Of a DNA stretch of 64,000 bases, positions 1 through 9,966 are shown in pieces. The DNA is taken from positions 62,001-126,000 of the forward strand of contig NZ_AGFF01000020.1 of NCBI RefSeq assembly GCF_000226215.1. Direction: 5' to 3'. The stretch's first letter is position 1, and every line of letters starts with the position of its first letter. Under the pieces are notes generated by a model that was not told the DNA's origin, did no database searches, and was given only the letters and a program-made list of their open reading frames with translations. Made by a program: the position numbers and the translations under genes. Source of the DNA: Dietzia alimentaria 72. Lineage in GTDB: Bacteria > Actinomycetota > Actinomycetes > Mycobacteriales > Mycobacteriaceae.

Positions 1-2
1 GA

Positions 3-68
3 TACCAGGACATGCGTGATGGCAAAAACATCCGCGGCGTGATCATCTATGACGAGCAGGACTGGTAG
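3..68 (+). CDS. zinc-type alcohol dehydrogenase, C-terminal tail (partial)
   Basis: Only the last 21 codons lie in the window, in frame from base 3 to a TAG stop at 66-68. The peptide includes GKNIRGVIIYD, which resembles the end of medium-chain zinc alcohol dehydrogenases (compare GMVRGIIVHD at the end of the dehydrogenase at 55200). The body of the enzyme is outside the window, so substrate and cofactor cannot be judged. The next gene starts 13 bases downstream on the same strand, which suggests co-transcription with the TetR gene. Confidence 0.6.
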   Translation, partial: YQDMRDGKNIRGVIIYDEQDW

Positions 69-81
69 CAGGAGGACTTAA

Positions 82-732
82 ATGGCGGCACCCGAGCAAC
101 GGACCCCCAAGCAGGACCGGAGCCGCATCACGCGGGAGCGGCTGCTCGGTGCCTCCATCGAACTACTCGCAACGCAGGGCTGGGCGGCGACCACCGTAGG
201 GGCGGTGGCCGCCGCCGCTGGCGTCTCACGGGGCGCCGCCCAGCACCACTTCCCGACTCGCGAGGACCTCATCACGGCAGCGCTGGTCCACATGGTTGAC
301 CAGCGACTGGAAAGCGTCCGCAGTGTCGGGCTGAAACTCCCACCACCGGGGACGGAACGGACGGTCGCGGTGGTCAGGCTGATCGTCGCGCACTACACGT
401 CGGACCTGTTCAAGGCGGCCCTCCACGTCTGGACCGCGGCCGCTAGCGACCCGGCCCTCGCCGAGCGGGTGCTTCCGCTGGAGAACAGGATGTCCCGCGA
501 GGTACTGGGGATCGCGGCGGTCGCGCTCGGTCGTGACCCTTCGGATACCAGGGTGCGCCGCGCGCTACAGACCACCCTTGACCTGGCCCGCGGGCTCGGC
601 CTGGCCGACGTGCTCTCCGACGACTCGGCACGGCGAGAGAAGATCATCCGATTCTGGGCGGAGTCCCTCGACACGGTGCTTGCGGACGCCGGAAAGCCAC
701 TCCCGGAAATGGCTCCGGAATCCGCCTTTTGA
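82..732 (+). CDS. TetR/AcrR family transcriptional regulator
   Basis: 216 aa. The N-terminal 60 residues form a TetR-type helix-turn-helix (RERLLGASIELLATQGW, then TTVGAVAAAAGVSRGAAQHHF). The rest is a helical ligand-binding and dimerisation domain with no recognisable specificity. The ATG is preceded by AGGAGG at 70-75. It follows a dehydrogenase tail by 13 bases and precedes rpsL. In M. tuberculosis a TetR gene (Rv0681) also lies upstream of rpsL, so this may be the counterpart; that is inferred from position and family only. Its target may be the preceding dehydrogenase gene. Confidence 0.88.
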   Translation: MAAPEQRTPKQDRSRITRERLLGASIELLATQGWAATTVGAVAAAAGVSRGAAQHHFPTREDLITAALVHMVDQRLESVRSVGLKLPPPGTERTVAVVRLIVAHYTSDLFKAALHVWTAAASDPALAERVLPLENRMSREVLGIAAVALGRDPSDTRVRRALQTTLDLARGLGLADVLSDDSARREKIIRFWAESLDTVLADAGKPLPEMAPESAF

Positions 733-758
733 CCAATACTCCCACCGCCGGTTAGGCT
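729..758 (+). promoter_or_regulatory. candidate promoter of the rpsL-rpsG-fusA operon
   Basis: TTGACC at 729-734 and TAGGCT at 753-758 are 18 bases apart. They fit an actinobacterial SigA promoter (TTGACN and TANNNT). The -35 box overlaps the stop codon of the TetR gene. A transcript from here would have a leader of about 170 bases before rpsL. Confidence 0.45.
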
Positions 759-933
759 TGACCATCGTGCTCGCAGTATGCGAGCTGGAGGATCGTGCCC
801 AGTAGGCCAGCGAGAGCGGCTGACGTGGTCGCCCGTGCGCCCGACAGGGGAGCGCGAGAGTCCGGATACGAGCAACGTCCCAGTGACCGGTGGTCGCCTC
901 GCGAGGAGGCCACCAGCTAGAGAAAGTCGGTTC

Positions 934-1305
934 ATGCCAACCATCAACCAGCTGGTCCGCAAGGGCCGCCAGGACAAGAAGTCGGCGACGTCGACGGCTG
1001 CCCTCAAGGGCTCGCCGCAGCGCCGCGGCGTGTGCACCCGCGTGTACACCACCACCCCCAAGAAGCCGAACTCCGCGCTTCGTAAGGTCGCCCGCGTGCG
1101 CCTCACCACCGGCATCGAGGTCTCCGCTTACATCCCCGGCGAGGGCCACAACCTGCAGGAGCACTCGATGGTGCTCGTGCGTGGCGGTCGTGTGAAGGAC
1201 CTCCCGGGTGTGCGTTACAAGATCATCCGCGGCTCCCTCGACACGCAGGGCGTGAAGGACCGCAAGCAGGCCCGCTCCCGCTACGGCGCCAAGAAGGAGA
1301 AGTAA
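934..1305 (+). CDS. rpsL: 30S ribosomal protein S12
   Basis: 123 aa, the normal actinobacterial length, located in the decoding centre of the 30S subunit. The start [12 protein letters not shown] and the [11 protein letters not shown] and [10 protein letters not shown] motifs are diagnostic. Lys43 and the Lys of RVKDLPG are both present; these are the positions changed in streptomycin-resistant mutants, so this allele looks wild type. A longer in-frame reading from 778 is possible, but the S12 start is fixed by family alignment. First gene of the str operon; its stop overlaps the rpsG start (TAATG). Confidence 0.98.
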   Translation: MPTINQLVRKGRQDKKSATSTAALKGSPQRRGVCTRVYTTTPKKPNSALRKVARVRLTTGIEVSAYIPGEGHNLQEHSMVLVRGGRVKDLPGVRYKIIRGSLDTQGVKDRKQARSRYGAKKEK

Positions 1306-1775
1306 TGCCTCGTAAGGGTCCCGCCCCGAAGCGCCAGCTCATCAACGATCCGGTCTACGGTTCGCTGCTGGTCACCCAGCTCGTCAACAAGATCCTCCTC
1401 GACGGAAAAAAGACGACCGCCGAGCGCATCGTCTACTCCGCGCTGGAGATCTGCCGTGAGAAGACCGGCACCGATCCGGTCCTCACCCTCAAGAAGGCCC
1501 TGGACAACGTCCGCCCGGCCCTCGAGGTCCGCTCCCGTCGTGTCGGCGGCGCCACCTACCAGGTGCCCGTCGAGGTCCGCCCCGGTCGTTCCACGACCCT
1601 GGCGATGCGCTGGCTGGTGACATTCTCCCGGCAGCGTCGCGAGAACACGATGGTCGAGCGTCTGGCCAACGAGATTCTGGACGCCTCGAACGGTCTGGGT
1701 GCAGCGGTCAAGCGTCGCGAGGACACCCACAAGATGGCCGAGGCCAACCGGGCGTTCGCGCACTACCGCTGGTGA
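1305..1775 (+). CDS. rpsG: 30S ribosomal protein S7
   Basis: 156 aa, full length. It starts [11 protein letters not shown] and includes the conserved [14 protein letters not shown] segment. S7 nucleates assembly of the 16S 3' domain, forms the 30S head and contacts E-site tRNA. The start overlaps the rpsL stop by one base (TAATG), implying translational coupling. A hairpin follows the gene before fusA. Confidence 0.98.
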   Translation: MPRKGPAPKRQLINDPVYGSLLVTQLVNKILLDGKKTTAERIVYSALEICREKTGTDPVLTLKKALDNVRPALEVRSRRVGGATYQVPVEVRPGRSTTLAMRWLVTFSRQRRENTMVERLANEILDASNGLGAAVKRREDTHKMAEANRAFAHYRW

Positions 1776-1788
1776 CCTGGTGGGCCCC

Positions 1789-1823
1789 GGACGGGGAGGT
1801 GGCGTCACGACCACCCCCTGTCC
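1789..1823 (+). terminator. hairpin between rpsG and fusA
   Basis: A 13-bp stem (1789-1802 with 1811-1823, one bulged A and one G-U pair) with an 8-base loop lies just after rpsG. No T-run follows. It may attenuate read-through into fusA or be a processing site, lowering rpsL-rpsG relative to fusA or stabilising the upstream message. Confidence 0.4.
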
Positions 1824-1974
1824 AGGGTCCCGCTGCTGCCTACTTGGTGGCATTATTGCCGTGGCCCCGTCTCGTCCCATCGAGAGCGCGACGCCGGCAC
1901 CAACACAATGACCCGGTTCGGACGGTCGACACCGACCGCACGGGCCACCGACGACTCACGATCGGGGAGAATCC

Positions 1975-4086
1975 GTGGCACAGGACGTGCTGACCGACCT
2001 CAACAAGGTCCGCAACATCGGCATCATGGCGCACATCGACGCCGGTAAGACCACCACCACCGAGCGCATCCTGTTCTACACGGGTGTCAACCGCAAGGCC
2101 GGCGAGACCCACGACGGTGCCTCCACCACCGACTGGATGGAGCAGGAGAAGGAGCGCGGCATCACGATCACGTCCGCCGCGGTCACCTGTTTCTGGGACA
2201 ACAACCAGATCAACATCATCGACACCCCGGGCCACGTGGACTTCACGGTCGAGGTCGAGCGCTCGCTTCGCGTGCTCGACGGCGCTGTCGCGGTCTTCGA
2301 CGGCAAGGAGGGCGTCGAGCCCCAGTCGGAGCAGGTCTGGCGCCAGGCCGAGAAGTACGACGTGCCCCGCATCTGCTTCGTCAACAAGATGGACAAGCTC
2401 GGCGCGGACTTCTACTACACGGTCCAGACCATCATCGACCGCCTCGGCGCCAAGCCGTTGGTCCTGCAGCTGCCGATCGGTGCCGAGGACCAGTTCGACG
2501 GCATCGTCGACCTCATCGAGATGAAGGCCCACGTTTGGCCCGGCAAGACCGAGATCGGTGCGGACGCGTCGATCGAGGAGATCCCGGCTGACCTCCAGGA
2601 GAAGGCCGCGGAGTACCGCGAGAAGCTGCTGGAGACGGTGGCCGAGTCCGACGAAGCGCTCATGGAGAAGTACTTCGGCGGTGAGGAGCTCACGGTCGAG
2701 GAGATCAAGGGAGCCGTCCGCAAGATGACGGTCAACTCCGAGCTCTACCCGGTCCTGTGTGGCTCGGCGTACAAGAACAAGGGCGTCCAGCCCATGCTCA
2801 ACGCCGTTGTCGACTTCCTGCCGACCCCGCTGGACGTCGGCGAGGTCCACGGGCACAAGGTCGGCGACGAGTCGGTCGAGATCGTGCGCAAGCCGGCGAA
2901 GGACGAGCCGTTCTCCGCGCTCGCGTTCAAGATCGCCGTCCACCCGTTTTTCGGCAAGCTCACCTTCGTGCGCGTCTACTCGGGCCGCGTCGAGCCGGGC
3001 ACCCAGGTCGCCAACTCGACCAAGGGCAAGAAGGAGCGCGTCGGCAAGCTCTTCCAGATGCACGCCAACAAGGAGAACCCGGTCGAAGAGGCCGTGGCCG
3101 GCAACATCTACGCCTTCATCGGACTCAAGGACACCACCACCGGTGACACCCTGTCCGACCTGAACAACCAGGTCGTGCTCGAGTCCATGACGTTCCCGGA
3201 CCCGGTCATCGACGTCTCCATCGAGCCCAAGACCAAGGCCGACCAGGAGAAGCTCGGTACCGCGATCCAGAAGCTCGCCGAAGAGGATCCGACCTTCACC
3301 GTCCGGCTGGACGATGAGACGGGGCAGACCGTCATCGGCGGCATGGGTGAGCTTCACCTGGACGTGCTCGTCGACCGCATGAAGCGTGAGTTCAAGGTCG
3401 AGGCCAACGTCGGCAAGCCGCAGGTCGCGTACCGCGAGACCATCAAGGGCACCGTCGAGAAGTACGACTACACGCACAAGAAGCAGACCGGTGGTTCCGG
3501 TCAGTTCGCGAAGGTGCAGATCCGACTCGAACCGCTGGACCAGGAGTCCATCGAAGAGGGCGAGACCTACACCTTCAACGACAAGGTGACCGGTGGCCGC
3601 GTGCCCAAGGAGTACATCCCCTCCGTGGACGCGGGCATCAAGGACGCCATGCAGTACGGCATCCTGGCCGGCTACCCGATGGTGAACGTCAAGGCCACCC
3701 TGGTCGATGGTGCCTACCACGAGGTCGACTCGTCCGAGATGGCGTTCAAGGTCGCGGGCTCGATGGCCTTCAAGGAGGCTGCGCGTAAGTGCCAGCCGGT
3801 GATCCTCGAGCCGCTCATGGCCGTCGAGGTCACCACGCCCGAGGACTACATGGGCGATGTCATCGGTGACCTCAACTCCCGACGCGGTCAGGTCAACGCG
3901 ATGGAGGAGCGCTCCGGCGCTCGCGTCGTGAAGGCCAATGTGCCGCTTTCCGAAATGTTCGGCTACGTCGGCGACCTCCGGTCGAAGACGCAGGGCCGGG
4001 CCAACTACTCGATGGTCTTCTCCCACTACGCCGAGGTTCCGGCGAGTGTGTCCAAGGAGATCATCGCCAAGGCGACCGGCGAGTAA
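1975..4086 (+). CDS. fusA: elongation factor G
   Basis: 703 aa, GTG start with GGGGAGA upstream. It is a translocase GTPase that moves tRNA and mRNA through the ribosome and helps recycle ribosomes. The G1 motif AHIDAGKTT is at about residues 19-27, followed by G2/G3 ([17 protein letters not shown]) and G4 (NKMDKLG). Domains II-V follow and are complete ([39 protein letters not shown]). It is the housekeeping copy within the str operon; I see no truncation. Confidence 0.98.
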   Translation: MAQDVLTDLNKVRNIGIMAHIDAGKTTTTERILFYTGVNRKAGETHDGASTTDWMEQEKERGITITSAAVTCFWDNNQINIIDTPGHVDFTVEVERSLRVLDGAVAVFDGKEGVEPQSEQVWRQAEKYDVPRICFVNKMDKLGADFYYTVQTIIDRLGAKPLVLQLPIGAEDQFDGIVDLIEMKAHVWPGKTEIGADASIEEIPADLQEKAAEYREKLLETVAESDEALMEKYFGGEELTVEEIKGAVRKMTVNSELYPVLCGSAYKNKGVQPMLNAVVDFLPTPLDVGEVHGHKVGDESVEIVRKPAKDEPFSALAFKIAVHPFFGKLTFVRVYSGRVEPGTQVANSTKGKKERVGKLFQMHANKENPVEEAVAGNIYAFIGLKDTTTGDTLSDLNNQVVLESMTFPDPVIDVSIEPKTKADQEKLGTAIQKLAEEDPTFTVRLDDETGQTVIGGMGELHLDVLVDRMKREFKVEANVGKPQVAYRETIKGTVEKYDYTHKKQTGGSGQFAKVQIRLEPLDQESIEEGETYTFNDKVTGGRVPKEYIPSVDAGIKDAMQYGILAGYPMVNVKATLVDGAYHEVDSSEMAFKVAGSMAFKEAARKCQPVILEPLMAVEVTTPEDYMGDVIGDLNSRRGQVNAMEERSGARVVKANVPLSEMFGYVGDLRSKTQGRANYSMVFSHYAEVPASVSKEIIAKATGE

Positions 4087-4093
4087 CCGGTAT

Positions 4094-4126
4094 GGTCCCA
4101 TCTCGTCACCAAGACGGGATGGGACC
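4094..4126 (+). terminator. terminator-like hairpin after fusA
   Basis: A 14-bp stem (4094-4107 with 4113-4126, one G-U pair) closes a 5-base loop 8 bases after the fusA stop. There is no T-tract, as is common in actinobacteria. With the promoter candidate at 4168 it suggests that tuf is largely transcribed separately. Confidence 0.55.
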
Positions 4127-4167
4127 GATGCCGGCGGCGCACGGTCGAACCTCCGGGTGGCCGCCGG

Positions 4168-4196
4168 TTCGTGCCCCACGGCACGATGAGTAAGAT
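4168..4196 (+). promoter_or_regulatory. candidate tuf promoter
   Basis: TTCGTG at 4168-4173 and TAAGAT at 4191-4196 are separated by 17 bases. The -10 is good and the -35 is moderate. The position, between the fusA hairpin and tuf, fits an independent strong tuf promoter. Confidence 0.4.
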
Positions 4197-4259
4197 CAGA
4201 TCCCACACAAAGCAGTGCCCACGATGACGTGGGGACAGACCAGTCCAGGAGGACATCAA

Positions 4260-5450
4260 GTGGCGAAGGCGAAGTTCGAGCGGACGAAGCCGCACGTTAA
4301 CATCGGCACCATCGGTCACGTCGACCATGGCAAGACCACCACCACCGCGGCCATCACCAAGGTTCTGGCGGACACCTACCCCGAGCTCAACGACGCATTC
4401 GCGTTCGATGAGATCGACAAGGCGCCGGAGGAGAAGGCTCGTGGTATCACGATCAACATCTCCCACGTCGAGTACCAGACGGAGAAGCGTCACTACGCGC
4501 ACGTTGACGCCCCCGGTCACGCCGACTACATCAAGAACATGATCACCGGTGCCGCCCAGATGGACGGCGCGATCCTCGTCGTGGCCGCCACCGACGGCCC
4601 GATGCCCCAGACGCGTGAGCACGTTCTGCTCGCCCGTCAGGTCGGCGTGCCCTACATCCTTGTCGCCCTGAACAAGTGCGACATGGTCGACGACGAGGAG
4701 ATCCTCGAGCTCGTCGAGATGGAGGTCCGCGAGCTGCTGGCTTCGCAGGACTTCGACGAGGATGCCCCGGTCGTCCACATCTCGGCGCTCAAGGCGCTCG
4801 AGGGTGACGAGAAGTGGGTCCAGGCTGTTCGCGACCTCATGCAGGCGTGCGACGACTCCATTCCGGATCCCGAGCGCGAGACCGACAAGCCGTTCCTCAT
4901 GCCCGTCGAGGACGTCTTCACGATCACCGGTCGTGGCACCGTCGTCACCGGTCGTATCGAGCGTGGCAAGGTCAACGTGAACGAGGATGTCGAGCTCATC
5001 GGCATCAAGGAGAAGGCCACCAAGACCACCATCACGGGCATCGAGATGTTCCGTAAGCTCCTCGACTACGGCGAGGCCGGCGACAACGTTGGTCTGCTCG
5101 TCCGTGGCCTCAAGCGTGAGGACGTCGAGCGCGGTCAGGTCGTCGTCAAGCCCGGCGCCTACACCCCGCACACCTCGTTCGAGGGCCAGGCGTACATCCT
5201 GTCCAAGGACGAGGGCGGCCGTCACACGCCGTTCTTCAACAACTACCGCCCGCAGTTCTACTTCCGCACCACGGACGTGACCGGCGTCGTGACCCTCCCC
5301 GAGGGCACCGAGATGGTCATGCCCGGTGACAACACCGAGATGAGCGTCGAGCTCATTCAGCCGGTCGCCATGGACGAGGGACTGCGCTTCGCTATCCGCG
5401 AGGGTGGCCGCACCGTCGGCGCCGGTCAGGTCAGCAAGATCATCAAGTGA
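4260..5450 (+). CDS. tuf: elongation factor Tu
   Basis: 396 aa from a GTG start preceded by AGGAGG at 4247-4252. An upstream in-frame ATG at 4215 would add 15 residues not found in the family, so GTG 4260 is preferred. EF-Tu delivers aminoacyl-tRNA to the A site. Visible motifs are GHVDHGKTT (P-loop), [29 protein letters not shown] and the C-terminal barrel ([18 protein letters not shown]). Last gene of the str operon. Confidence 0.98.
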   Translation: MAKAKFERTKPHVNIGTIGHVDHGKTTTTAAITKVLADTYPELNDAFAFDEIDKAPEEKARGITINISHVEYQTEKRHYAHVDAPGHADYIKNMITGAAQMDGAILVVAATDGPMPQTREHVLLARQVGVPYILVALNKCDMVDDEEILELVEMEVRELLASQDFDEDAPVVHISALKALEGDEKWVQAVRDLMQACDDSIPDPERETDKPFLMPVEDVFTITGRGTVVTGRIERGKVNVNEDVELIGIKEKATKTTITGIEMFRKLLDYGEAGDNVGLLVRGLKREDVERGQVVVKPGAYTPHTSFEGQAYILSKDEGGRHTPFFNNYRPQFYFRTTDVTGVVTLPEGTEMVMPGDNTEMSVELIQPVAMDEGLRFAIREGGRTVGAGQVSKIIK

Positions 5451-5492
5451 TCTGATGTGACAATCCGCACCGGATGAACACCCGGTCGCAAC

Positions 5493-5530
5493 AGAAGGGG
5501 CGCCCCACCGCGAGGTGGGGCGCCCCTTCT
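5493..5530 (+). terminator. strong intrinsic terminator of the str operon
   Basis: Perfect 17-bp inverted repeat (5493-5509 with 5514-5530) with a GCGA tetraloop, 42 bases after tuf. It lies between the tuf stop and the 3' end of the minus-strand gene at 5556, so it could act in both directions. Confidence 0.85.
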
Positions 5531-5555
5531 GCCACGTGGTGATGGCTATTGCAGG

Positions 5556-5828
5556 CTATTTCCGCCGGCCCATGAAACTCATCGCCACCGACAACCCGAC
5601 GGCCGCCACTCCGGCCAGCGCGGTGACGGCCACCGCCGCAACCTGTTCGGCCGTCGCGTACCGCTCGGAGCGGTCGGGGCCCAGCACACCGTGCCGGCGA
5701 TCGATCTCCTGGAGCGCGCGGTGCAGCTCGTCCGGATCCCCGCCCGTATCCGGGTGGTGGCGTAGCACCGCCTGCCTCCGCTCGCGCTTATAGGCCGCCG
5801 GATCGCGGGGCTCATGTCGACTGTTCAC
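5556..5828 (-). CDS. small J-domain-like membrane-anchored protein
   Basis: 90 aa, GTG start with AGGAGA at 5837-5842 in the reverse orientation. Residues 13-45 resemble the middle of a J domain: a basic helix, then HPD at residues 25-27 (RHHPDTGGDPDELHRALQEID). Helix I and helix IV of a full J domain are not obvious. Residues about 63-86 form one hydrophobic segment followed by GRRK. HPD is the motif by which J proteins stimulate Hsp70 ATPase, so a membrane-tethered DnaK co-chaperone is possible but unproven. It sits alone between the str and S10 operons on the opposite strand. Confidence 0.6.
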   Translation of the reverse strand: MNSRHEPRDPAAYKRERRQAVLRHHPDTGGDPDELHRALQEIDRRHGVLGPDRSERYATAEQVAAVAVTALAGVAAVGLSVAMSFMGRRK

Positions 5829-6377
5829 GTTGACGTCTCCTAGGGGAGGGGTGGTGTATGCGGTTGACGCTACCGAAGAACGCGGCCGCTCCCGGGTTGG
5901 CCGGTGCGGAGAAGGACATTCGATGTGTACTGATTTTGCTCGGACCGCTTCCGTGCGGCATACTGGTGAAGTTGCCCGGACAAGGCGGCGTCTGACAGTG
6001 GGCCCTCGGGTCCATCGAAGAGTCGGGTTGGCCGGGCGAGCACGACCGTGGCGGGTGAGTAATCACCCGCTGGAAAAGTGGGAGGGCGACACGCCCGACC
6101 GCGTGGACGCGTCGTGACACGTCAACAGCGGCAGCGGATCGGTCCGCCGTCAACTTCGCCTCGTGCGCAAGTCCGGCAGTACCGTCCTCTGGAGGTCCTG
6201 TATTCGTGTCATGCCCGTGGGCGCGCGACCGGGGCCTCCAAGACGGATACCGATGCACGTGACCGGCTTCTAGTCGGTCTGACGGTGTCACATACGACAA
6301 GCGAACACAGCAGTGCCCCCGCGACGCGAGGGCGCTCACGACAGCCGCCTTCACGGGCGGGAGGAGAAGAGGACGAA
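5829..6377 (+). other. gene-free leader region of the S10 operon
   Basis: 549 bases without a credible gene. An open frame from 6078 runs into rpsJ but its first 100 codons match nothing in S10. The stretch holds the divergent start region of the J-like gene, a possible promoter (TTGCTC at 5936-5941 and CATACT at 5959-5964, spacing 17), a perfect 8-bp hairpin with a GTAA tetraloop at 6051-6070, and a 9-bp helix pairing 6190-6198 with 6232-6240. A structured mRNA leader that regulates the ribosomal operon is plausible. Confidence 0.5.
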
Positions 6378-6683
6378 GTGGCGGGACAAAAGATCCGCAT
6401 CCGGCTCAAGGCCTATGACCACGAGGCGATCGATGCTTCGGCCCGGAAGATCGTCGAGACGGTGACCCGTACGGGTGCTCGTGTTGTCGGCCCCGTGCCG
6501 CTGCCTACCGAGAAGAACGTCTACTGCGTCATCCGCTCGCCGCATAAGTACAAGGATTCGCGTGAGCACTTCGAGATGCGTACCCACAAGCGGCTGATCG
6601 ACATCCTCGACCCGACGCCCAAGACCGTGGACGCGCTCATGCGCATCGACCTGCCTGCCAGCGTCGACGTCAACATCCAGTGA
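6378..6683 (+). CDS. rpsJ: 30S ribosomal protein S10
   Basis: 101 aa from GTG 6378. It begins [16 protein letters not shown], matching the family start. The conserved [23 protein letters not shown] block is present in full. S10 is part of the 30S head and, as NusE, of the transcription antitermination complex. First gene of the S10 operon; purine-rich GGAGGAGAAGAGGA lies just upstream. Confidence 0.97.
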   Translation: MAGQKIRIRLKAYDHEAIDASARKIVETVTRTGARVVGPVPLPTEKNVYCVIRSPHKYKDSREHFEMRTHKRLIDILDPTPKTVDALMRIDLPASVDVNIQ

Positions 6684-6735
6684 CCTCCGACCGCGTAGCG
6701 GTCAGCAAGCAACGTGCAGCGGAGACAGTGAACAG

Positions 6736-7401
6736 ATGAGTAACATCGAGATCAAAGGCATCCTGGGCGCCAAGCTCGGCATGACCCAGGTCTTCGACGA
6801 GAACAACCGGGTCGTCCCGGTAACCGTCGTCAAGGCCGGGCCGTGCGTCGTCACCGGGATCCGTACCGAAGAGACCGACGGCTACAACGCCGTCCAGATC
6901 GCGTTTGGCGCGATCGATCCCCGCCGGGTCAACAAGCCCGTCAGTGGGCAGTTCGAGAAGGCCGGGGTCACCCCGCGCCGTCACCTCGCCGAGATCCGCC
7001 TGGACAATTCCGAGCAGGCAGCCGGGTTCGAGGTCGGGCAGGAGCTCGGCGCCGACGTGTTCGAGGACGGCGCATTCGTCGACGTCACCGGCACGTCCAA
7101 GGGCAAGGGCTTCGCCGGCACCATGAAGCGTCACGGCTTCTCGGGCCAGGGTGCGTCGCACGGTACGCAGGCGGTGCACCGCAAGCCCGGCTCCATCGGT
7201 GGTGCGTCCACCCCGGGTCGCGTGTTCCGCGGCAAGAAGATGGCCGGTCGTATGGGTAACGAGCGTGTGACCACCATGAACCTCAAGGTCCACAAGGTTG
7301 ACGCCGAGGCCGGCGTCCTCCTCATCAAGGGTGCTATCCCGGGTCGCAACGGCGGCCTCGTGATGGTCCGTTCCGCAGTGAAGGGCGGTGCGCACGCATG
7401 A
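6736..7401 (+). CDS. rplC: 50S ribosomal protein L3
   Basis: 221 aa. Starts [18 protein letters not shown] and contains the [20 protein letters not shown] loop that reaches toward the peptidyl transferase centre. L3 is an early assembly protein of the 50S subunit. It lies 52 bases after rpsJ and overlaps rplD by ATGA. Confidence 0.98.
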   Translation: MSNIEIKGILGAKLGMTQVFDENNRVVPVTVVKAGPCVVTGIRTEETDGYNAVQIAFGAIDPRRVNKPVSGQFEKAGVTPRRHLAEIRLDNSEQAAGFEVGQELGADVFEDGAFVDVTGTSKGKGFAGTMKRHGFSGQGASHGTQAVHRKPGSIGGASTPGRVFRGKKMAGRMGNERVTTMNLKVHKVDAEAGVLLIKGAIPGRNGGLVMVRSAVKGGAHA

Positions 7402-8078
7402 CTACCACGGAGAACACCGTGAACCTCAAGCTGGACGTCCGTACACCGGCCGGGAAGACCGACGGCTCCGTCGAGCTCCCTGCCGAGGTCTTCGGCGTCG
7501 AGCCCAACCTGCCCCTCATGCACCAGGTCGTGGTGGCGCAGCTCGCCGCGGCGCGTCAGGGTACTCACTCGACCAAGACCCGCGGAGAGGTCCGAGGCGG
7601 CGGTCGCAAGCCGTTCCGCCAGAAGGGGACCGGCCGCGCCCGTCAGGGCTCGACCCGCGCCCCCGCCTACACCGGCGGCGGCACGGTCCACGGCCCGAAG
7701 CCGCGGGACTACTCGCAGCGGACCCCCAAGAAGATGAAGGCCGCCGCACTGCGCGGAGCCCTCTCCGACCGGCTGGCAGGCGAGCGTATCCACGTCGTCA
7801 GCGAGTTCGTCGAGGGCCAGAAGCCTTCTACCGCGGGCGTCCGTGACTTCCTCGTCTCGATCTCGGACCGTAAGAAGTTCCTGGTCGTCGTGGGACGTGA
7901 GGACTCCGCAGCGTGGCGTTCCGTCGCCAACCTCGATCACGTTCACCCGATCGCTCCTGATCAGCTGAACACGTACGACGTCCTCAACGCCGACGACGTC
8001 GTGTTCACGGTCGAGGCTCTGGACGCATTCGTCACGCAGGCCACTAAGAAGACTGTTGCGAAGGAGGCCGACAAGTGA
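7398..8078 (+). CDS. rplD: 50S ribosomal protein L4
   Basis: 226 aa. The [17 protein letters not shown] tentacle that lines the exit tunnel is present, followed by [13 protein letters not shown]. In enterobacteria L4 also represses its own operon through the S10 leader; whether that occurs here is unknown, but the long leader at 5829-6377 is compatible. ATGA overlap with rplC and GTGA overlap with rplW. Confidence 0.98.
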   Translation: MTTTENTVNLKLDVRTPAGKTDGSVELPAEVFGVEPNLPLMHQVVVAQLAAARQGTHSTKTRGEVRGGGRKPFRQKGTGRARQGSTRAPAYTGGGTVHGPKPRDYSQRTPKKMKAAALRGALSDRLAGERIHVVSEFVEGQKPSTAGVRDFLVSISDRKKFLVVVGREDSAAWRSVANLDHVHPIAPDQLNTYDVLNADDVVFTVEALDAFVTQATKKTVAKEADK

Positions 8079-8377
8079 GCACCGTCGCCGATCCCCGGGA
8101 CGTGATCCTCGCCCCCGTCGTCTCCGAGAAGGCCTATAGCCTGCTCGAGCAGGGCGTGTACACGTTCCTGGTCACCCCGGACGCCAACAAGACGCAGATC
8201 AAGATCGCCATCCAGGAGATCTTCGGCGTCAAGGTGGAGTCCGTGAACACCGCCAACCGTAAGGGCAAGCGCAAGCGCACCCGCACCGGGTTCGGTCAGC
8301 GCAAGAGCACCAAGCGCGCCATCGTGACCCTCGCGGCTGACAGCAAGCCCATCGAGATCCCGGGTCTGACCGCCTGA
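8075..8377 (+). CDS. rplW: 50S ribosomal protein L23
   Basis: 100 aa, GTG start inside the rplD stop (GTGA). Typical start [21 protein letters not shown] and the basic [22 protein letters not shown] segment. L23 sits at the polypeptide exit site and is the docking point for trigger factor and SRP. Confidence 0.97.
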   Translation: MSTVADPRDVILAPVVSEKAYSLLEQGVYTFLVTPDANKTQIKIAIQEIFGVKVESVNTANRKGKRKRTRTGFGQRKSTKRAIVTLAADSKPIEIPGLTA

Positions 8378-8408
8378 GGGCGGGAAGAGTTAAGGACGAG
8401 AGAACCTC

Positions 8409-9245
8409 ATGGCTATCCGCAAGTACAAGCCCACGACCCCCGGTCGTCGCGGCTCGAGCGTCTCGGACTTCGCCGAGATCACGCGCTCGACGCCCGAGAA
8501 GTCGCTACTACGCCCGTTGAGCAAGAGCGGCGGACGTAACGGCCACGGCCGAATCACCACGCGCCACAAGGGCGGTGGACACAAGCGCCAGTACCGGGTC
8601 ATCGACTTCCGTCGTAACGACAAGGACGGCGTCAACGCCACCGTCGCGCATATCGAATACGACCCGAACCGCACCGCTAACATCGCCCTCTTGCACTACG
8701 CGGATGGCGAGAAGCGGTACATCCTGGCCCCGCGCAACCTCAAGCAGGGCATGAAGGTCGAGTCCGGTATCGGCGCCGACATCAAGACCGGCAACAACCT
8801 GCCGCTCCGCAGTATCCCCGCCGGCACCGTGGTGCACGCCGTGGAGCTGCGCCCGGGCGGCGGCGCCAAGATGGCCCGAGCGGCCGGCGCTGGAATCCAG
8901 CTTCTCGGTAAGGAGGGCGCCTACGCCTCGCTGCGTATGCCCTCCGGCGAGATCCGTCGCGTCGATGTGCGCTGCCGCGCAACGATCGGTGAGGTCGGTA
9001 ATGCCGAGCAGGCCAACATCAACTGGGGTAAGGCCGGCCGTATGCGGTGGAAGGGCGTTCGCCCGACCGTCCGTGGTGTCGTCATGAACCCGATCGACCA
9101 CCCACACGGCGGTGGCGAGGGTAAGACGTCCGGTGGTCGTCACCCCGTCAGCCCGTGGGGCCAGCCCGAGGGCCGGACCCGCAAGCCCAACAAGGCGAGC
9201 GACAATCTCATTGTCCGTCGCCGTCGCACCGGTAAGAAGCGTTAA
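8409..9245 (+). CDS. rplB: 50S ribosomal protein L2
   Basis: 278 aa. Starts [17 protein letters not shown]; the C-terminal block with [14 protein letters not shown] carries the conserved histidine region near the peptidyl transferase centre. L2 joins the subunits and is among the most conserved ribosomal proteins. It follows rplW after 31 bases. Confidence 0.98.
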   Translation: MAIRKYKPTTPGRRGSSVSDFAEITRSTPEKSLLRPLSKSGGRNGHGRITTRHKGGGHKRQYRVIDFRRNDKDGVNATVAHIEYDPNRTANIALLHYADGEKRYILAPRNLKQGMKVESGIGADIKTGNNLPLRSIPAGTVVHAVELRPGGGAKMARAAGAGIQLLGKEGAYASLRMPSGEIRRVDVRCRATIGEVGNAEQANINWGKAGRMRWKGVRPTVRGVVMNPIDHPHGGGEGKTSGGRHPVSPWGQPEGRTRKPNKASDNLIVRRRRTGKKR

Positions 9246-9259
9246 GGAGGGAAACTAGG

Positions 9260-9541
9260 ATGCCTCGTAGTCTCAAGAAGGGTCCGTTCGTCGACGAGCA
9301 CCTCCTCGCGAAGGTGGACGTGCAGAACGACAAGGGTACTCATCAGGTCATCAAGACCTGGTCGCGTCGCTCGACGATCTTGCCCGATTTCATCGGCCAC
9401 ACCTTCGCCGTCCATGACGGCCGTAAGCATGTGCCCGTGTTCGTGTCCGACTCCATGGTGGGTCACAAGCTCGGCGAGTTCGCGCCGACGCGCACGTTCA
9501 AGGGGCACATCAAGGACGATCGGAAGAGTAAGCGTCGATGA
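9260..9541 (+). CDS. rpsS: 30S ribosomal protein S19
   Basis: 93 aa. [15 protein letters not shown] start and the [20 protein letters not shown] block are diagnostic. S19 binds the head of 16S rRNA with S13. AAGGAGG lies just upstream (9243-9249) and the stop overlaps the rplV start (ATGA). Confidence 0.98.
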   Translation: MPRSLKKGPFVDEHLLAKVDVQNDKGTHQVIKTWSRRSTILPDFIGHTFAVHDGRKHVPVFVSDSMVGHKLGEFAPTRTFKGHIKDDRKSKRR

Positions 9542-9966
9542 GCACTGATACCCAGAAGAATGAAGCGCCGGCCGAGAACCTCTCCGCCCGCGCCACCGCG
9601 AAGTTCGTCCGCGTCACGCCGATGAAGGCGCGTCGCGTGATCGACCTCATCCGGGGCAAGGACGCCTCCGCCGCTCTGGACATCCTGCGGTTCGCGCCGC
9701 AGGCCGCCAGTGAGCCGGTCGCCAAGGTTCTGGCCTCCGCGATGGCAAACGCCGAGAACAATCTCGACCTGGATCCCCGGACCCTCGTCGTGACCACGGC
9801 GTACGCAGATGAGGGCCCGACCCTGAAGCGGTTCCAGCCGCGCGCACAGGGTCGTGCGTTCCGTATCCGCAAGCGCACGAGCCACATCACCATCGAGGTG
9901 ACCAGCGTTCCCGAGAAGGCCGGTTCGACCGGTCGGGGACGTCGTAACCAGGGAGGTGCCCGCTAA
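9538..9966 (+). CDS. rplV: 50S ribosomal protein L22
   Basis: 142 aa. The core starts at [24 protein letters not shown]. The beta-hairpin that reaches into the exit tunnel ([27 protein letters not shown]) is intact; changes in this hairpin give macrolide resistance in other bacteria. It has a short acidic N-terminal tail and a basic C-terminal tail. Its stop abuts rpsC. Confidence 0.97.
   Translation: MSTDTQKNEAPAENLSARATAKFVRVTPMKARRVIDLIRGKDASAALDILRFAPQAASEPVAKVLASAMANAENNLDLDPRTLVVTTAYADEGPTLKRFQPRAQGRAFRIRKRTSHITIEVTSVPEKAGSTGRGRRNQGGAR

Noticed and set aside
1840-4206. 788-codon open frame on the minus strand over fusA
   Set aside because: It is antisense to a certain fusA gene. Its composition (Leu, Asp, His, Val runs) is typical of the opposite strand of GC-rich genes, and it matches no family.
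4026-5225. 399-codon minus-strand frame over tuf
   Set aside because: Antisense shadow of EF-Tu with no domain of its own.
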